This document shows, piece by piece, positions 44,431-55,011 of a DNA stretch of 64,000 bases. How positions within the stretch are numbered: position 1 is the stretch's first letter; every line of letters starts with the position of its first letter. The position numbers were made by a program, and so were the translations under genes. The notes under the pieces were generated by a model that was not told where the DNA came from, did no database searches, and saw only the letters and a list, made by a program, of their open reading frames with translations. Origin of the DNA: Amphibacillus sp. MSJ-3 (GTDB taxonomy: Bacteria; Bacillota; Bacilli; Bacillales; Amphibacillaceae); the NCBI RefSeq assembly GCF_018919165.1, contig NZ_JAHLQM010000004.1, positions 60,414-124,413 of the forward strand, written 5' to 3'.

Positions 44431-44866
44431 CTGTGTTATCATTCTTTCAATGTCGGGATGGATGTTCCGTTATCAACTAAAAAAAGGCAATAGATTTTTA
44501 TTAAAAATGCAGTAACTTTTTAACTGAATCTAACGTCCTTTTTAAAAGGAAATATAAGATAAATAAGCCAAGCTAATATTAAATTTTTTGATTGCAGGCT
44601 ATAATGAAAATAGATCATATTTTAAAGAAAGATTTAAGGTGATAAGTAATGAAAATATATATGACAACTAGGACAAAATCGATTGATTCCTAGCGGGTCT
44701 ATTGCTTGTAACAAGTGAAATAAGTCCTGGATTTAATTAACTACAGATGAAAGCTCTTTTTAATTTTGAAAAAGATATGTTCCTGAGAGATTAGTTTTGT
44801 CATAAATCGGGTTATGATCGATAACTTTTCGGGAAGGGTAAATAATAACTATAATATGAAGAAGGA
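44431..44866. other. Non-coding stretch before yhjE
   Basis: AT-rich with no recognised gene; it includes the upstream end of the relic and the yhjE promoter region. Confidence 0.4.
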
Positions 44867-45538
44867 ATGATCATATTGATTCTACTAACAAATAGTTCTA
44901 TAACAATTGTGCAAATTCGCGAGCTTCTAGAAACGAATCAGTATGATACGTTAATAGAAAAGATGTTAGTTTTCTATGAGGGGTTAGGTCCGATACCGGG
45001 GATTTTATTACCGTTTATTGAAGCACTCTTGCCATTCTTGCCTTTGATGGCAATTGTGGTAACAAATGCAGTTGCCTATGGTTTATTTAGAGGATTTTTC
45101 TATTCCTGGCTAGGGGCATCGTTAGGGGCGATTACAGTTTTTTTAATTATTCGCCATTTTCGACATATCAAAGTATTGGCATGGATACATAATAATCATC
45201 AAGTCCAACGCGTGACGGGTTGGATAGAAAGACGCGGTTTTGGTCCACTATTTATTCTATTATGTTTTCCATTTTCACTCTCATCGGTAATTAATTTAGT
45301 CTCTGCATTATCTGGTGTGAGCCTTTTTCAGTTCGCTTTAGCGATTTTGTTTGGAAAAGCAGTGATGATTTTTTCAGTTGCATATGTTGGGGATAGTTTA
45401 ACATCCTTTGCTGAAAGCCCAATTAAAACGATTTTAGTCGCGGTCGGAATTGTGTTATTTTGGTTATTAGGTAAGTGGATTGAACGCAGAATAAGCATAA
45501 ATGACATAGAGCCAAAACAACTACGGAAACGGCAATAA
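44867..45538 (+). CDS. yhjE: TVP38/TMEM64 (DedA/SNARE-associated) membrane protein, YhjE-like
   Basis: A 223-residue membrane protein with five or six helices. The family core is visible: LPFLPLMAIVVTNAVAYGLF, then GFFYSWLGASLGAITVFLI and GFGPLFILLCFPFSLSSVIN, which is the conserved re-entrant VTT region. Members help lipid scramble or flip in membranes. The ATG at 44867 abuts AGAAGGA, so the TTG at 44876 may be the true start. It lies upstream of addB, near the position of B. subtilis yhjE. Confidence 0.8.
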   Translation: MIILILLTNSSITIVQIRELLETNQYDTLIEKMLVFYEGLGPIPGILLPFIEALLPFLPLMAIVVTNAVAYGLFRGFFYSWLGASLGAITVFLIIRHFRHIKVLAWIHNNHQVQRVTGWIERRGFGPLFILLCFPFSLSSVINLVSALSGVSLFQFALAILFGKAVMIFSVAYVGDSLTSFAESPIKTILVAVGIVLFWLLGKWIERRISINDIEPKQLRKRQ

Positions 45539-45662
45539 TTGGATTATTACTATGGCGAAGCCTTTTTAGCTTCACAAGTTTTTGTTCTATGTTAAAATAG
45601 TTATACAGAACAAACGATCGATTCATCTATCGAATAAAAATAAATGAGAGGAGCAAAGGGAA

Positions 45663-48600
45663 TTGTCTATTCGTATTTTAGTTGGTCCAGCGACCGTATC
45701 AAAAAGTGAACGATGTATTGATGAGATAAGAGCAGAGTTAATGAAGAATCCATATGGTCGTCCGATTATTTACCTTGTTCCAGAGCAAATGACTTTTCAA
45801 CAAGAATATCAACTGTTATCAGATAAACAAATTAAAGGAAGTGTTCGAGCTCAAGTTTTGAGTTTTTCACGTCTTGCTTTTCGAATTCTTCAAGAATGTG
45901 GTGGTGCAACGAAGGCTTTTATTAGTTCAACGGGTATACAAATGATGTTAAGGAAAATTATTGAACAAAGAAAAACGGATTGGTACATTTTCCAAAAGTC
46001 AGTTGAGAAGAAGGGTTTTATCGAGCAGTTAGAGGCGATGATCACTGAATTTAAGCGTTATCGAATTACACCAGAAATGTTAGCTGATCAGTTAACTACT
46101 GTTGATGATTTCAAGCATACAGGAACACTTAATAAAAAATTAGCTGATTTACACTATCTCTATCAATCTTTAAATGAGCTCCTTGCTAACCAATACATAG
46201 ATGGGGAAGACCGGCTTACCTTATTAGCCGAAAAGATACCCCAATCAACTTATTTAAAAGATGCAATTGTTTATGTGGATGGCTTTCATCGCTTTACTCC
46301 ACAGGAGCAGGTTGTTATTGGGCAATTAATGGATCATGTCGAGAGTATAACATTCACGTTAACTTTAGATCCTTCAGAACTCAATCAGGAGATCCCGTTT
46401 GATATTTTCAGTCAAACAAAAGAAACATTCAGACAAATAAAGGCACTTGCATTTGAACGAAAAAAGGAATTTCAAGTAGATAAAATTGAACCACCAAAGG
46501 ATTTAGCCCCACATATTGCTCATTTAGAAGGTTATTTTGATCAACGGCCGGCACCTGTTTATGAGCAAGAGGCCCCGATTCAACTTGCTTATGCAGTTCA
46601 TCCGCGAGCAGAGGTGGAAGGGGTAGCACAAGAGATATTAAAACTCGTTCGAGACCAAAAATATCGCTATAAAGATATAGCGATTTTAATGCGTGATGGT
46701 GACCTTTACCATGATTTAATTCGGACGATTTTTGCTGATTATCAGATACCCATCTTTATTGATGAGAAAAAAGCGATGGTACATCATCCCTTAATTGAAC
46801 TTATTCGTTCTGGTTTAGATGTTATTTTGACAAACTGGCGCTATGATGCTGTCTTTAGAATGCTTAAAACAGGTCTTATTCCTGCATTTGAAGAAGAATT
46901 CCCTCTTGATCAAGAGGCAATAGACACATTAGAGAATTATGCACTTGAATATGGTATTCGTGGTCGGGCACAGTGGCTTAGTAAGGAGCCATGGGTCTTT
47001 CAACGTTTTAAGGGATTTGACCAAGCTGTACAAACAGACCAAGAAAAACAAATGGAAGAGAAAATTAATATCTATCGTGCACAAGTCATTGCAGGAATGG
47101 CGGACTTTGATCGAGACTTTCGTACAGCAAATACAGTTCGTGAAAAGGCAACAGTGCTCTATCAATGGTTAGAGATGTTAGGTGTGGGTGACAGGCTAGA
47201 AGAATGGCAAACCCAGTTAGATGAGGAAGGAAGAATAGAGCAAGCCCGCGAACAAGAGCAGGTCTGGCAAGCGGTGATCAATTTATTAGATGAAATGGTC
47301 GAAATGATTGGCGATGAGTCGGTAACAAATAAGTTATTTTACCAAACCTTAGAAGCTGGCTTGGATACATTGACCTATAGTCATGTTCCGCCAACTCTTG
47401 ATCATGTTGTTGTTGGTTCAATTGACCGTTCTCGACTTACGCGAGTGAAAGTAGCTTTATTACTTGGTGTGAATGAAGGGACTTGGCCAGCCAAGCCGCA
47501 AGTAGATACCATTTTGACAGAAGAGGAACGTTATCATTTGGAAGGTAGTGGGATTACCTTAGCTGATAGTGAAACCCAACAATTAATCGATGATTGGTTT
47601 TATATCTATTTAGCTGTAACTTTAGCAACAGATCGGCTTTGGATCAGTTATCCATTAAGTGATACCGAGGGGAAGGCGAAATTACCTGCATCACTTATTA
47701 AGCGAGTAACAAATCTATTTTCGCAATTAGCACCCCCTATTTTGCTACAGGATCCAGAGGAAATGATTGAGGCTGATCGTTTTGTGACAACCCCTAAGAA
47801 AACCTTATCTGCCCTTACATCACAATTAGCCAAGTACCAACGTGCTTATCCAATCGATTCGATTTGGTGGAGTGCATTGAACTGGTTTTTAGTTAGAAAA
47901 GACCAGGATCCGATGATTCACGATATTTTACAAAGCTTATTTTACCAGAATAACCCTGTAGATCTTACTCCAGAAACAACAGGGAAAATTTATGAAAATA
48001 AAATCCAAGCAAGTGTTTCACGTATGGAAATGTATTATCGTTGTTCTTATCAACACTTTGCCCAGTACACACTTAAATTAAGTGATCGACCAACATATAA
48101 ACTTGATGCGCCTGATATCGGTCAATTATTTCACGAGGCATTAAAAATAATTACAGAATGGATTTCTCAAGAAGGCTATAGTTTTAGTGATTTAAATCAA
48201 GAGCAAGCAAATGATTATGCAGAACGCGCGATGAAAAAGTTAGCTCCCGTTCTACAACATCAAATTTTGCATAGTTCAAATCGATATCAATATATGCAAA
48301 CAAAACTAGAACAAATTGTCGCACGAGCAACTTATATACTAAGTGAGCAAGCACGAAAAAGTGATTTTTCACCTGTGGGTTTAGAAGTTGGCTTTGGCTT
48401 AGATCAGCAATCACTTGAGCCTATTCGTATGAGATTACTAAATGATGTTGAGCTTATTTTAAGAGGACGGATTGATCGAGTCGATCGTGCACAAATTGAT
48501 GACCAGTTATATTTACGTATCATTGATTATAAATCAAGCACGAAAGGTTTAAATTTAGTCGAGGTTTATTATGGTTTAGCTCTACAAATGCTTGCATATC

Positions 48601-49136
48601 TTGATGTTATTCTAACGAATTCTGAGCAATGGCTTGGTTTAAAAGCATCACCGGCTGGTATGCTCTACTTTCATGTTCACGATCCACTCTTAAGTGAGCA
48701 GGAAGCACTAAGTCAGGCAGCGATTGAGGATAAGCGATTTAAAAAATATAAGATGCAGGGTCTATTAATCGATCAAGAACAGATTGTCAAAATGATGGAT
48801 ACAGAGTTAGAGTCAGGGATGAGTGCGATAGTCCCTGCCGGTTTTAAAAAAGATGGAAGTTTTAGAAGTGGCTCGCAAGTTGCAAGTAAGGAGACATTTC
48901 AAATGCTCCAAGACCATGTTCGACAAATGATTGCTAATGCAGGTTTGGCAATTACAAATGGAGAAGTGAAATTAAATCCATATCAGCAAGCTGATCGAGT
49001 TGCTTGTCAATTTTGTCCATTTAAATCAGTTTGTCAATTTGACCCAAGTTTACCAAGCCATCACTATCGAAAACTACCTATACTAAAAGATGACATCGTT
49101 CTTGATAAAATGCGTGAGAGAGGTGATCGATTATGA
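45663..49136 (+). CDS. addB: AddB subunit of the AddAB helicase-nuclease
   Basis: A 1157-residue subunit of the double-strand-break resection enzyme, with Chi recognition and one nuclease domain. The nuclease keeps RIDRVD and IIDYKSS, and the iron-sulfur cysteines are present (YYRCSYQHF, then CQFCPFKSVC). The N-terminal Walker A, which reads GRSGSGKT in B. subtilis AddB, is GPATVSKS here, so the glycine before the lysine is lost and nucleotide binding is doubtful. The start is a TTG with GAGAGGAG upstream. It overlaps addA by four bases. Confidence 0.95.
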   Translation: MSIRILVGPATVSKSERCIDEIRAELMKNPYGRPIIYLVPEQMTFQQEYQLLSDKQIKGSVRAQVLSFSRLAFRILQECGGATKAFISSTGIQMMLRKIIEQRKTDWYIFQKSVEKKGFIEQLEAMITEFKRYRITPEMLADQLTTVDDFKHTGTLNKKLADLHYLYQSLNELLANQYIDGEDRLTLLAEKIPQSTYLKDAIVYVDGFHRFTPQEQVVIGQLMDHVESITFTLTLDPSELNQEIPFDIFSQTKETFRQIKALAFERKKEFQVDKIEPPKDLAPHIAHLEGYFDQRPAPVYEQEAPIQLAYAVHPRAEVEGVAQEILKLVRDQKYRYKDIAILMRDGDLYHDLIRTIFADYQIPIFIDEKKAMVHHPLIELIRSGLDVILTNWRYDAVFRMLKTGLIPAFEEEFPLDQEAIDTLENYALEYGIRGRAQWLSKEPWVFQRFKGFDQAVQTDQEKQMEEKINIYRAQVIAGMADFDRDFRTANTVREKATVLYQWLEMLGVGDRLEEWQTQLDEEGRIEQAREQEQVWQAVINLLDEMVEMIGDESVTNKLFYQTLEAGLDTLTYSHVPPTLDHVVVGSIDRSRLTRVKVALLLGVNEGTWPAKPQVDTILTEEERYHLEGSGITLADSETQQLIDDWFYIYLAVTLATDRLWISYPLSDTEGKAKLPASLIKRVTNLFSQLAPPILLQDPEEMIEADRFVTTPKKTLSALTSQLAKYQRAYPIDSIWWSALNWFLVRKDQDPMIHDILQSLFYQNNPVDLTPETTGKIYENKIQASVSRMEMYYRCSYQHFAQYTLKLSDRPTYKLDAPDIGQLFHEALKIITEWISQEGYSFSDLNQEQANDYAERAMKKLAPVLQHQILHSSNRYQYMQTKLEQIVARATYILSEQARKSDFSPVGLEVGFGLDQQSLEPIRMRLLNDVELILRGRIDRVDRAQIDDQLYLRIIDYKSSTKGLNLVEVYYGLALQMLAYLDVILTNSEQWLGLKASPAGMLYFHVHDPLLSEQEALSQAAIEDKRFKKYKMQGLLIDQEQIVKMMDTELESGMSAIVPAGFKKDGSFRSGSQVASKETFQMLQDHVRQMIANAGLAITNGEVKLNPYQQADRVACQFCPFKSVCQFDPSLPSHHYRKLPILKDDIVLDKMRERGDRL

Positions 49137-52100
49137 CAAGATGGACAGAAGAACAGACGCAAGCTATATATACTGCCGGGCAAGATATTCTAGTCGCTGC
49201 AGCAGCCGGTTCTGGTAAAACAGCGGTACTGGTTGAACGAATTATCCAAAAAGTAATTAATGAGGATCATCCGATTAATATTGATCAATTATTGGTTGTT
49301 ACTTTTACAAATGCTGCTGCCCAGGAAATGCGTAATCGAGTATCACAAGCACTTGAACAAGCTTTAGAGGCAAAGCCTGATTCTAAGCATTTAAAACAAC
49401 AACTAACACTATTACAACAGGCTTCAATCTCGACTTTACACTCATTTTGTTTAGAACTCGTCAAACGTTATAGTTATTTAATTGATATTGATCCGAGTTT
49501 TCGTATTGCAGATGATATTGAAGCAGATCTTTTACGTCAAGAAGTGATTGAGGATTTATTTGAGGATTGGTATGGTGAATCAGATGAAAAACAAGAGGCC
49601 TTTTTTGCAGTAATCGATCGATTCTCAAGTGATCGAAGTGATCAAGAAGTCGAGCTATTGATTTTGAAATTATATGATTTCGCGATGCAAAATCCTCAAC
49701 CGGATCAATGGCTTGATCAAATTGTTGACCAATATCATTTAGTCGATTCAGTAGATGAAGATGAATTGGCCTGGCTAAATATTTTAAAACAAGAAGTAAG
49801 CGATCAGTTGGATCAATCGATTATTGATTTAGAGCAAGCGTTAGAGATAACCCGTGAAAGTGATGGGCCTTATCACTATGCCGAAGCTCTAGACTCAGAC
49901 CTCATTTTAATTCGGGAATTAAAGGCAAATCTGGCCCTGAGTTGGGACGACTTGCAAGTTGCTTTTCAGACTTTATCATTTAAAGCATTATCAAGAAAAA
50001 AGGTCGATTGTGAGCCAGGTAAAAAAGATCGAGTGAAACATCTTCGTGATCGAAGTAAAAAACGTTTAAATGATTTGGCCAAACAATTATTTACACGTGA
50101 TCTTAACGCCCACTTTCAAGATATTCATGCATTAGAACCAACGATTAAACAACTTGTAATTTTGGTTAAAGATTTTAAAAGACGTTACCAGGAATTAAAA
50201 AAGGAAAAAGGCTTGGTTGATTTTTCTGATTTGGAGCATCACGCACTGAGTATTTTACGTGATAACACAGTGGCTAATGATCAAATACACCCCTCCAGTG
50301 TGGCTGAAGAATTACGCCACAAGTATGAAGAAGTATTAGTTGATGAGTATCAAGATACAAATATGGTTCAAGAAACACTTTTAAAATTAATCTCAAGAGA
50401 GGCGCCTGGCAATCTATTTATGGTTGGCGACGTAAAACAAAGTATCTACCGATTTCGCCATGCAGAACCGTCTTTATTTATTGAAAAATATAAACGTTTT
50501 TCAAAAGAGGTTCATTCAGGTAAACGGATTGATTTAGCAAAAAACTTCAGAAGTAGAGAACAAGTTTTAACAGCAACAAATTATATTTTCAGACAAATTT
50601 TAGATGAGGAAGTTGGAGAGATTAGCTATGACCAAGATGCTGAGTTAATTTACGGTAATATGAGTTATCAAGAGGCTAATCAAACAGATGTTGAAGCGGA
50701 ACTTGTTATCATTGATCGCTCAGATCAGAAAAGTGACGAAGATGAAGAGGGGACGGCAGTTGACCTAGCCAAAGCAGAAATTGAAGCTCGTGCATATGCT
50801 AAGCGGATCAAAGATTGGATTGGGACAAACGGATCAGAACCAAGGCTTATTTTCGATAAAGATACGGGGATCAGTCGTCCAGCCCAATATCGAGATATTG
50901 TTATTCTTTTAAGATCGATGACTTGGGCATCAACAATTATGGAAGAATTAAAAAAACAGGGGATACCTGTCTATGCTGAATTAGCAACAGGTTACTTAGA
51001 AGCAATTGAAATTAAAGTCATGTTAAATTTATTAAAAGTCATTGATAATGCCAAGCAAGATATTCCGATCGCTAGTGTACTAAAGTCACCAATTGTCGGT
51101 ATTAATGAAGAAGAATTATCTCAAATTCGGTTAGCAGATCAAAAGGTAAGCTACTATGAGGCATTACAAAAGTTTGTATCAACCTCTGCAGAAGGTGCTT
51201 TGAAAGCTAAATTAAACCGATTTCTCGAACAACTATCAAATTGGCGCAGCTTAGCAAGACAAGGGAGTTTGTCAGATTTAATTTGGCAGATTTATCGGGA
51301 AACAGGCTATTATGATTTTGTTGCAGGTATGCCTGGTGGACGTCAGAGACAAGCAAATTTACGAGCACTCTATGATCGGGCAAGAGGTTATGAACAAACG
51401 TCATTTCGAGGTTTATTTCGCTTTTTACGGATGATCGAACGAATGGAAGATCGTGGTGAGGACCTAGGAGCGGCTCGTGCTCTTGGTGAACAGGAAGATG
51501 TTGTCCGAATTTCAACGATTCATAAGAGTAAAGGGTTAGAATATCCAATTGTTATTTTGGGAGCAATGGATAAGGCCTTTAATCAACAGGATTTACGCCA
51601 ACGTTATCTCCTCCATAAGGATTTTGGGTTTGGAAGTCGATATATCGACCCAAACAATCGAATTATGTATCCGACCCTTCTCTATTATGGGATCAGACAA
51701 TATATGAAGCGTGAACTTTGGGCCGAGGAGATGCGCGTTCTCTACGTAGCTTTAACACGTGCAAAAGAAAAACTCCTGATGGTGGGAACTGTTAATTCCT
51801 TTGAGAAAAAACAGGCAAGATGGTTAGAAGTTGTTGATCACCCAGATTGGATTTTACCAAGTGCGATGCGTCTGGAAATGTCGACCTATATGGATTGGGT
51901 AGGTGCCAGTTTAATTCGCCATCGACAAGGGGAAAAGTTAAGGGAAAATCAACAGGAAGTTAAGATTCCTGAAGAGATTTTTAATGATCAATCACAATGG
52001 AAAATTACTATAGAGCATGCTAAAGATTATCAGACTATATATTCAGATCAACAGAAAGAGGAGTTAATTGATTTAAAACATAAAATAATGAATGAAGAAA

Positions 52101-52849
52101 TGATTGAAAATCTTGATCCAATTCAAGATCAAATGGTTACTGAACGCTTGGCTTTTCAATATCAGCATATACAAGCAACGCAACACCGTGCAAAACAATC
52201 CGTAACAGAAATCAAACGGCAACATGAGGAGATTGATGAGAATGCGGCAACCGAAATCATCCAACCCTATCAGCGCCAAATTATTGAGCGACCCGTTTTT
52301 ATGCAAAAGGAAAAGTTCTTAAGTAGAGCAGAAATTGGGACGGCAATGCATACGGTTATGCAACATATTTCCTTCGATCGAGATTGGGACCTCAGCGGTA
52401 TCACCAAATTTGTCCAACAGTTAGTCGTTCAGGAAATTCTTACACAAGAACAGGCAGATGCGATTGATATCCATGGTATTCAACAGTTCTTCAATAGCGA
52501 GGCCTTCCAGGTTATTAGTAAAGCCGAAAAGATTGAACGTGAAGTTCCTTTTAGTGTGATGATTCCGGCGGGCCAAGTTTATCAGGATTGGCAAGCTGGT
52601 CAGGAGGAAGAAGTCTTTTTACAAGGGGTGATTGATCTTCTAGTTAAAACGAGTGAAGGTTGGATCATCATTGATTATAAAACCGATCGTGTTGCCCGAC
52701 TTATTGATGATAGGGAATTAAGTCGACTAAAAGATCGTTACTATACCCAGATCAAGCTATATAAAGAAGCGATTGAGACAATCTTACAGGTAAAAGTTGA
52801 TCAAGCCTATTTGTACTTTTTTGACCAGTCCTTATTAATTAAATGGTAG
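49133..52849 (+). CDS. addA: AddA subunit of the AddAB helicase-nuclease
   Basis: A 1238-residue UvrD-type 3'-5' helicase with a C-terminal RecB-type nuclease. Helicase motifs in order are AAAGSGKT (about 23-30), TFTNAAAQEMRNRV, TLHSFC, VDEYQDTN, GDVKQSIYRFRHA and VALTRAKEKL. The nuclease motif is IIDYKTD. With AddB it unwinds and degrades broken ends until Chi, then loads RecA. The ATGA overlap with addB gives coupled synthesis. A terminator follows within 70 bases. Confidence 0.97.
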   Translation: MTRWTEEQTQAIYTAGQDILVAAAAGSGKTAVLVERIIQKVINEDHPINIDQLLVVTFTNAAAQEMRNRVSQALEQALEAKPDSKHLKQQLTLLQQASISTLHSFCLELVKRYSYLIDIDPSFRIADDIEADLLRQEVIEDLFEDWYGESDEKQEAFFAVIDRFSSDRSDQEVELLILKLYDFAMQNPQPDQWLDQIVDQYHLVDSVDEDELAWLNILKQEVSDQLDQSIIDLEQALEITRESDGPYHYAEALDSDLILIRELKANLALSWDDLQVAFQTLSFKALSRKKVDCEPGKKDRVKHLRDRSKKRLNDLAKQLFTRDLNAHFQDIHALEPTIKQLVILVKDFKRRYQELKKEKGLVDFSDLEHHALSILRDNTVANDQIHPSSVAEELRHKYEEVLVDEYQDTNMVQETLLKLISREAPGNLFMVGDVKQSIYRFRHAEPSLFIEKYKRFSKEVHSGKRIDLAKNFRSREQVLTATNYIFRQILDEEVGEISYDQDAELIYGNMSYQEANQTDVEAELVIIDRSDQKSDEDEEGTAVDLAKAEIEARAYAKRIKDWIGTNGSEPRLIFDKDTGISRPAQYRDIVILLRSMTWASTIMEELKKQGIPVYAELATGYLEAIEIKVMLNLLKVIDNAKQDIPIASVLKSPIVGINEEELSQIRLADQKVSYYEALQKFVSTSAEGALKAKLNRFLEQLSNWRSLARQGSLSDLIWQIYRETGYYDFVAGMPGGRQRQANLRALYDRARGYEQTSFRGLFRFLRMIERMEDRGEDLGAARALGEQEDVVRISTIHKSKGLEYPIVILGAMDKAFNQQDLRQRYLLHKDFGFGSRYIDPNNRIMYPTLLYYGIRQYMKRELWAEEMRVLYVALTRAKEKLLMVGTVNSFEKKQARWLEVVDHPDWILPSAMRLEMSTYMDWVGASLIRHRQGEKLRENQQEVKIPEEIFNDQSQWKITIEHAKDYQTIYSDQQKEELIDLKHKIMNEEMIENLDPIQDQMVTERLAFQYQHIQATQHRAKQSVTEIKRQHEEIDENAATEIIQPYQRQIIERPVFMQKEKFLSRAEIGTAMHTVMQHISFDRDWDLSGITKFVQQLVVQEILTQEQADAIDIHGIQQFFNSEAFQVISKAEKIEREVPFSVMIPAGQVYQDWQAGQEEEVFLQGVIDLLVKTSEGWIIIDYKTDRVARLIDDRELSRLKDRYYTQIKLYKEAIETILQVKVDQAYLYFFDQSLLIKW

Positions 52850-52916
52850 GGGAGTTTAGAAAAGAAGCTGTACTAGGGTTAGACTACTTAGAAAAAGTAA
52901 ATAAGTTAAGTAAAAA

Positions 52917-52960
52917 AAGCCGAGCGATAATTGTTAATATTACCGTTCGGCTTATTCTTT
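52917..52960 (+). terminator. Terminator after addA
   Basis: AAGCCGAGCG pairs with CGTTCGGCTT (one G-T pair) across an 18-base loop, followed by ATTCTTT. Confidence 0.7.
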
Positions 52961-53149
52961 ATGTCTAAGGGAATGGTCACGCCATTATTCTATTGTTATC
53001 TCTGGTCATAAAGGTATTTCGTCAATTGATAAAAACCTTCCTAAAGTCCCGTTAAATTTCCGACTAACCCAAGGAAGAAAGAATTCTCTTATCTAAACAA
53101 AGATTTGCTGTCGACAAATCCATTGCTTATAGAAAGCATAATTGGAATT

Positions 53150-53272
53150 TACCGCAGTCCCATTCAGTGGGGGAGAGGATGCAGATTAAAGTCACTAAGC
53201 CCTACGGTGAGATCCACATGCACTAGGTCCTGTAAGCCCACCACCCCACCACTGATTGAAGTTTCACTTTAC
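53150..53272. repeat. Dispersed repeat, copy E (third module only)
   Basis: It starts CGCAGTCCCATTCAGTGGGG, has AGATCCACATGCACTAGGTCCT in the hairpin position of copy C, and ends GATTGAAGTTTCACTTTA. Only the third module is present, showing that modules can occur alone. Confidence 0.7.
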
Positions 53273-53478
53273 CGGCCTGTATAGCCCATTTCAACCGTAC
53301 AAGGACTAATGATCGTATTAAGGAAAAGTAAAATTAAGTGAAAGGCCATCTTTTTTAAAAAAATTTAAGAAAAAGACTTTATAACTAGTCGAAGATAACC
53401 GAAAATACAAGTATGGATTAAAAGTTGTGGGCTAAAAGGTATATTTAAATTGAGCTTTTATTAGAGAAGGGGATAGTT

Positions 53479-53943
53479 ATGACTGTAAAAACAACTGACA
53501 TCAATGAGCTAATTAAAGAGGTTTACAATGGAACGATATTTGCGGTAAAGAATATAATACCGCTTAAGCCAAATATAGGTGTACCACAACTAATTAATCC
53601 ACCTTTAACCGTTAATTTTGGTGTAATGATTGGGTTTACCGGAGGATTAAAAGGAGAGCTTGTTTTACGGTCGAACACTGATTTTATTAGCGAAATCGGA
53701 GAAACAATGTTTGGTATGTCCCTTTCTGATGATATGTTAGAATCATTTGCTGGTGAACTAGGAAACATGATTGCTGGAAGTCTATCAACCTATCTTGCTG
53801 AGAAGAATATAAAGACAGATATCACTCATCCAACGGTTTTGAAAGGTGACGTGCAACTTTCTGGCTTTAAACGTGCATTACTAGTTGAAATTGAATATTC
53901 AGAGGATAAAAATTTAGTGATTCATTTGTTACTAAATCAATAA
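53479..53943 (+). CDS. cheX: CheX-like CheY-P phosphatase
   Basis: A 154-residue protein of the CheC/CheX family, which removes phosphate from CheY. The key pair is E93 and N96 in FAGELGNMIAG, the family's ExxN phosphatase motif. A single such motif and the length point to CheX rather than CheC. AAGGGGAT precedes the ATG. B. subtilis lacks CheX, so this is a difference from the model organism. It opens a CheX-CheW-CheY-MCP cluster. Confidence 0.85.
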   Translation: MTVKTTDINELIKEVYNGTIFAVKNIIPLKPNIGVPQLINPPLTVNFGVMIGFTGGLKGELVLRSNTDFISEIGETMFGMSLSDDMLESFAGELGNMIAGSLSTYLAEKNIKTDITHPTVLKGDVQLSGFKRALLVEIEYSEDKNLVIHLLLNQ

Positions 53944-54082
53944 AATAGTAATCAACCTGACAAAAGTCACAGTTGTTAAATGTAATTAATAAGGTTATGC
54001 TTACTTTATCGTGTTATCTAGGTAATTGGTTGTGCATTATTAGATGATAGAGATATTATAATGAAATAAAGGGGTTAAGCAT

Positions 54083-54547
54083 ATGAGTACCGAAAAGTTT
54101 ATTGTTTTTCAATTAAATGGACATGAATATGGAGCGAGTATTCAACAGATCGTTTCGATCGAACGTTTACAAGAAATCGTACCATTACCAAAGGTTTCTG
54201 ATTTTATTGAGGGGATTACAAAGTTACGGGGAGATGTGATTCCGGTTATTGATTTAAAGACTCGAATGGATTTGAAAAAAACAACCGAAACAGACCAGTC
54301 TAGAATGCTTGTATCATTAGTTGATGGAGTTTCTGTTGGCTTTCTTGTCGATGCTGCTTCTGATGTTATTGATATTGATGATGCAATAATTGAACCTGCT
54401 CCAACGACAATTAAAGGGATTGATACGAATTTTCTAAGTGGTGTGGCTAAACTTGATGAACGTTTATTATTAATTATTGATTTATCTTATGTATTAAATT
54501 ATGAAGAACTAACAGAAGTCAAACAAGTTGTTGAAGAAGAGAATTGA
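54083..54547 (+). CDS. cheW: CheW coupling protein
   Basis: A 154-residue adaptor that links chemoreceptors to the kinase CheA. It shows the SH3-like fold pattern: FIVFQLNGHEYGASIQQIVS, then IEGITKLRGDVIPVIDLKTR and DSVGFLVDA-type strands (VSVGFLVDAASDV). It is followed 21 bases later by cheY. No CheA gene is in the window, so the kinase is encoded elsewhere. Confidence 0.93.
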   Translation: MSTEKFIVFQLNGHEYGASIQQIVSIERLQEIVPLPKVSDFIEGITKLRGDVIPVIDLKTRMDLKKTTETDQSRMLVSLVDGVSVGFLVDAASDVIDIDDAIIEPAPTTIKGIDTNFLSGVAKLDERLLLIIDLSYVLNYEELTEVKQVVEEEN

Positions 54548-54568
54548 AGATAAGGGAGAAATAGAGAC

Positions 54569-54925
54569 ATGGCTCGAATTTTAGTAACAGATGATGCAGC
54601 TTTTATGCGTATGCAATTAAAAAATATTTTTGAATCATTAGGACATGAGGTTGTAGGGGAAGCTGAAAATGGTTTAGTAGCGATTGACTTATATAATGAA
54701 TTAAAGCCTGAACTTGTCACTATGGATATTACAATGCCTGAAATGAATGGGGTAGAAGCAGTCAAGGAAATCAAGAAAAGTGATCCAGATGCAACAATTG
54801 TGATGTGTTCAGCTATGGGGCAGCAACAAATGGTATTAGAAGCTATTCAAGCTGGTGCCAAGGATTTTATTGTCAAGCCATTTGATCAGGAACGAATTAA
54901 ACAAGCGATTGAAAAAATTATTTAA
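54569..54925 (+). CDS. cheY: CheY chemotaxis response regulator
   Basis: A 118-residue stand-alone receiver domain. It has the acidic pocket D8-D9, the phosphorylated D53 in LVTMDITMPEMNG, and the conserved MCSAMGQQ and FIVKPF segments. CheY-P binds the flagellar switch. It stands between cheW and a receptor gene, and the CheX phosphatase is two genes upstream. Confidence 0.95.
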   Translation: MARILVTDDAAFMRMQLKNIFESLGHEVVGEAENGLVAIDLYNELKPELVTMDITMPEMNGVEAVKEIKKSDPDATIVMCSAMGQQQMVLEAIQAGAKDFIVKPFDQERIKQAIEKII

Positions 54926-55011
54926 ATATAGATGTGACATTGTGAATGTTAGCTAGCTATTCAATATAAGTTGATTAATTGTTTTAACTATTTATATAGG
55001 GAGAGTTTTTA

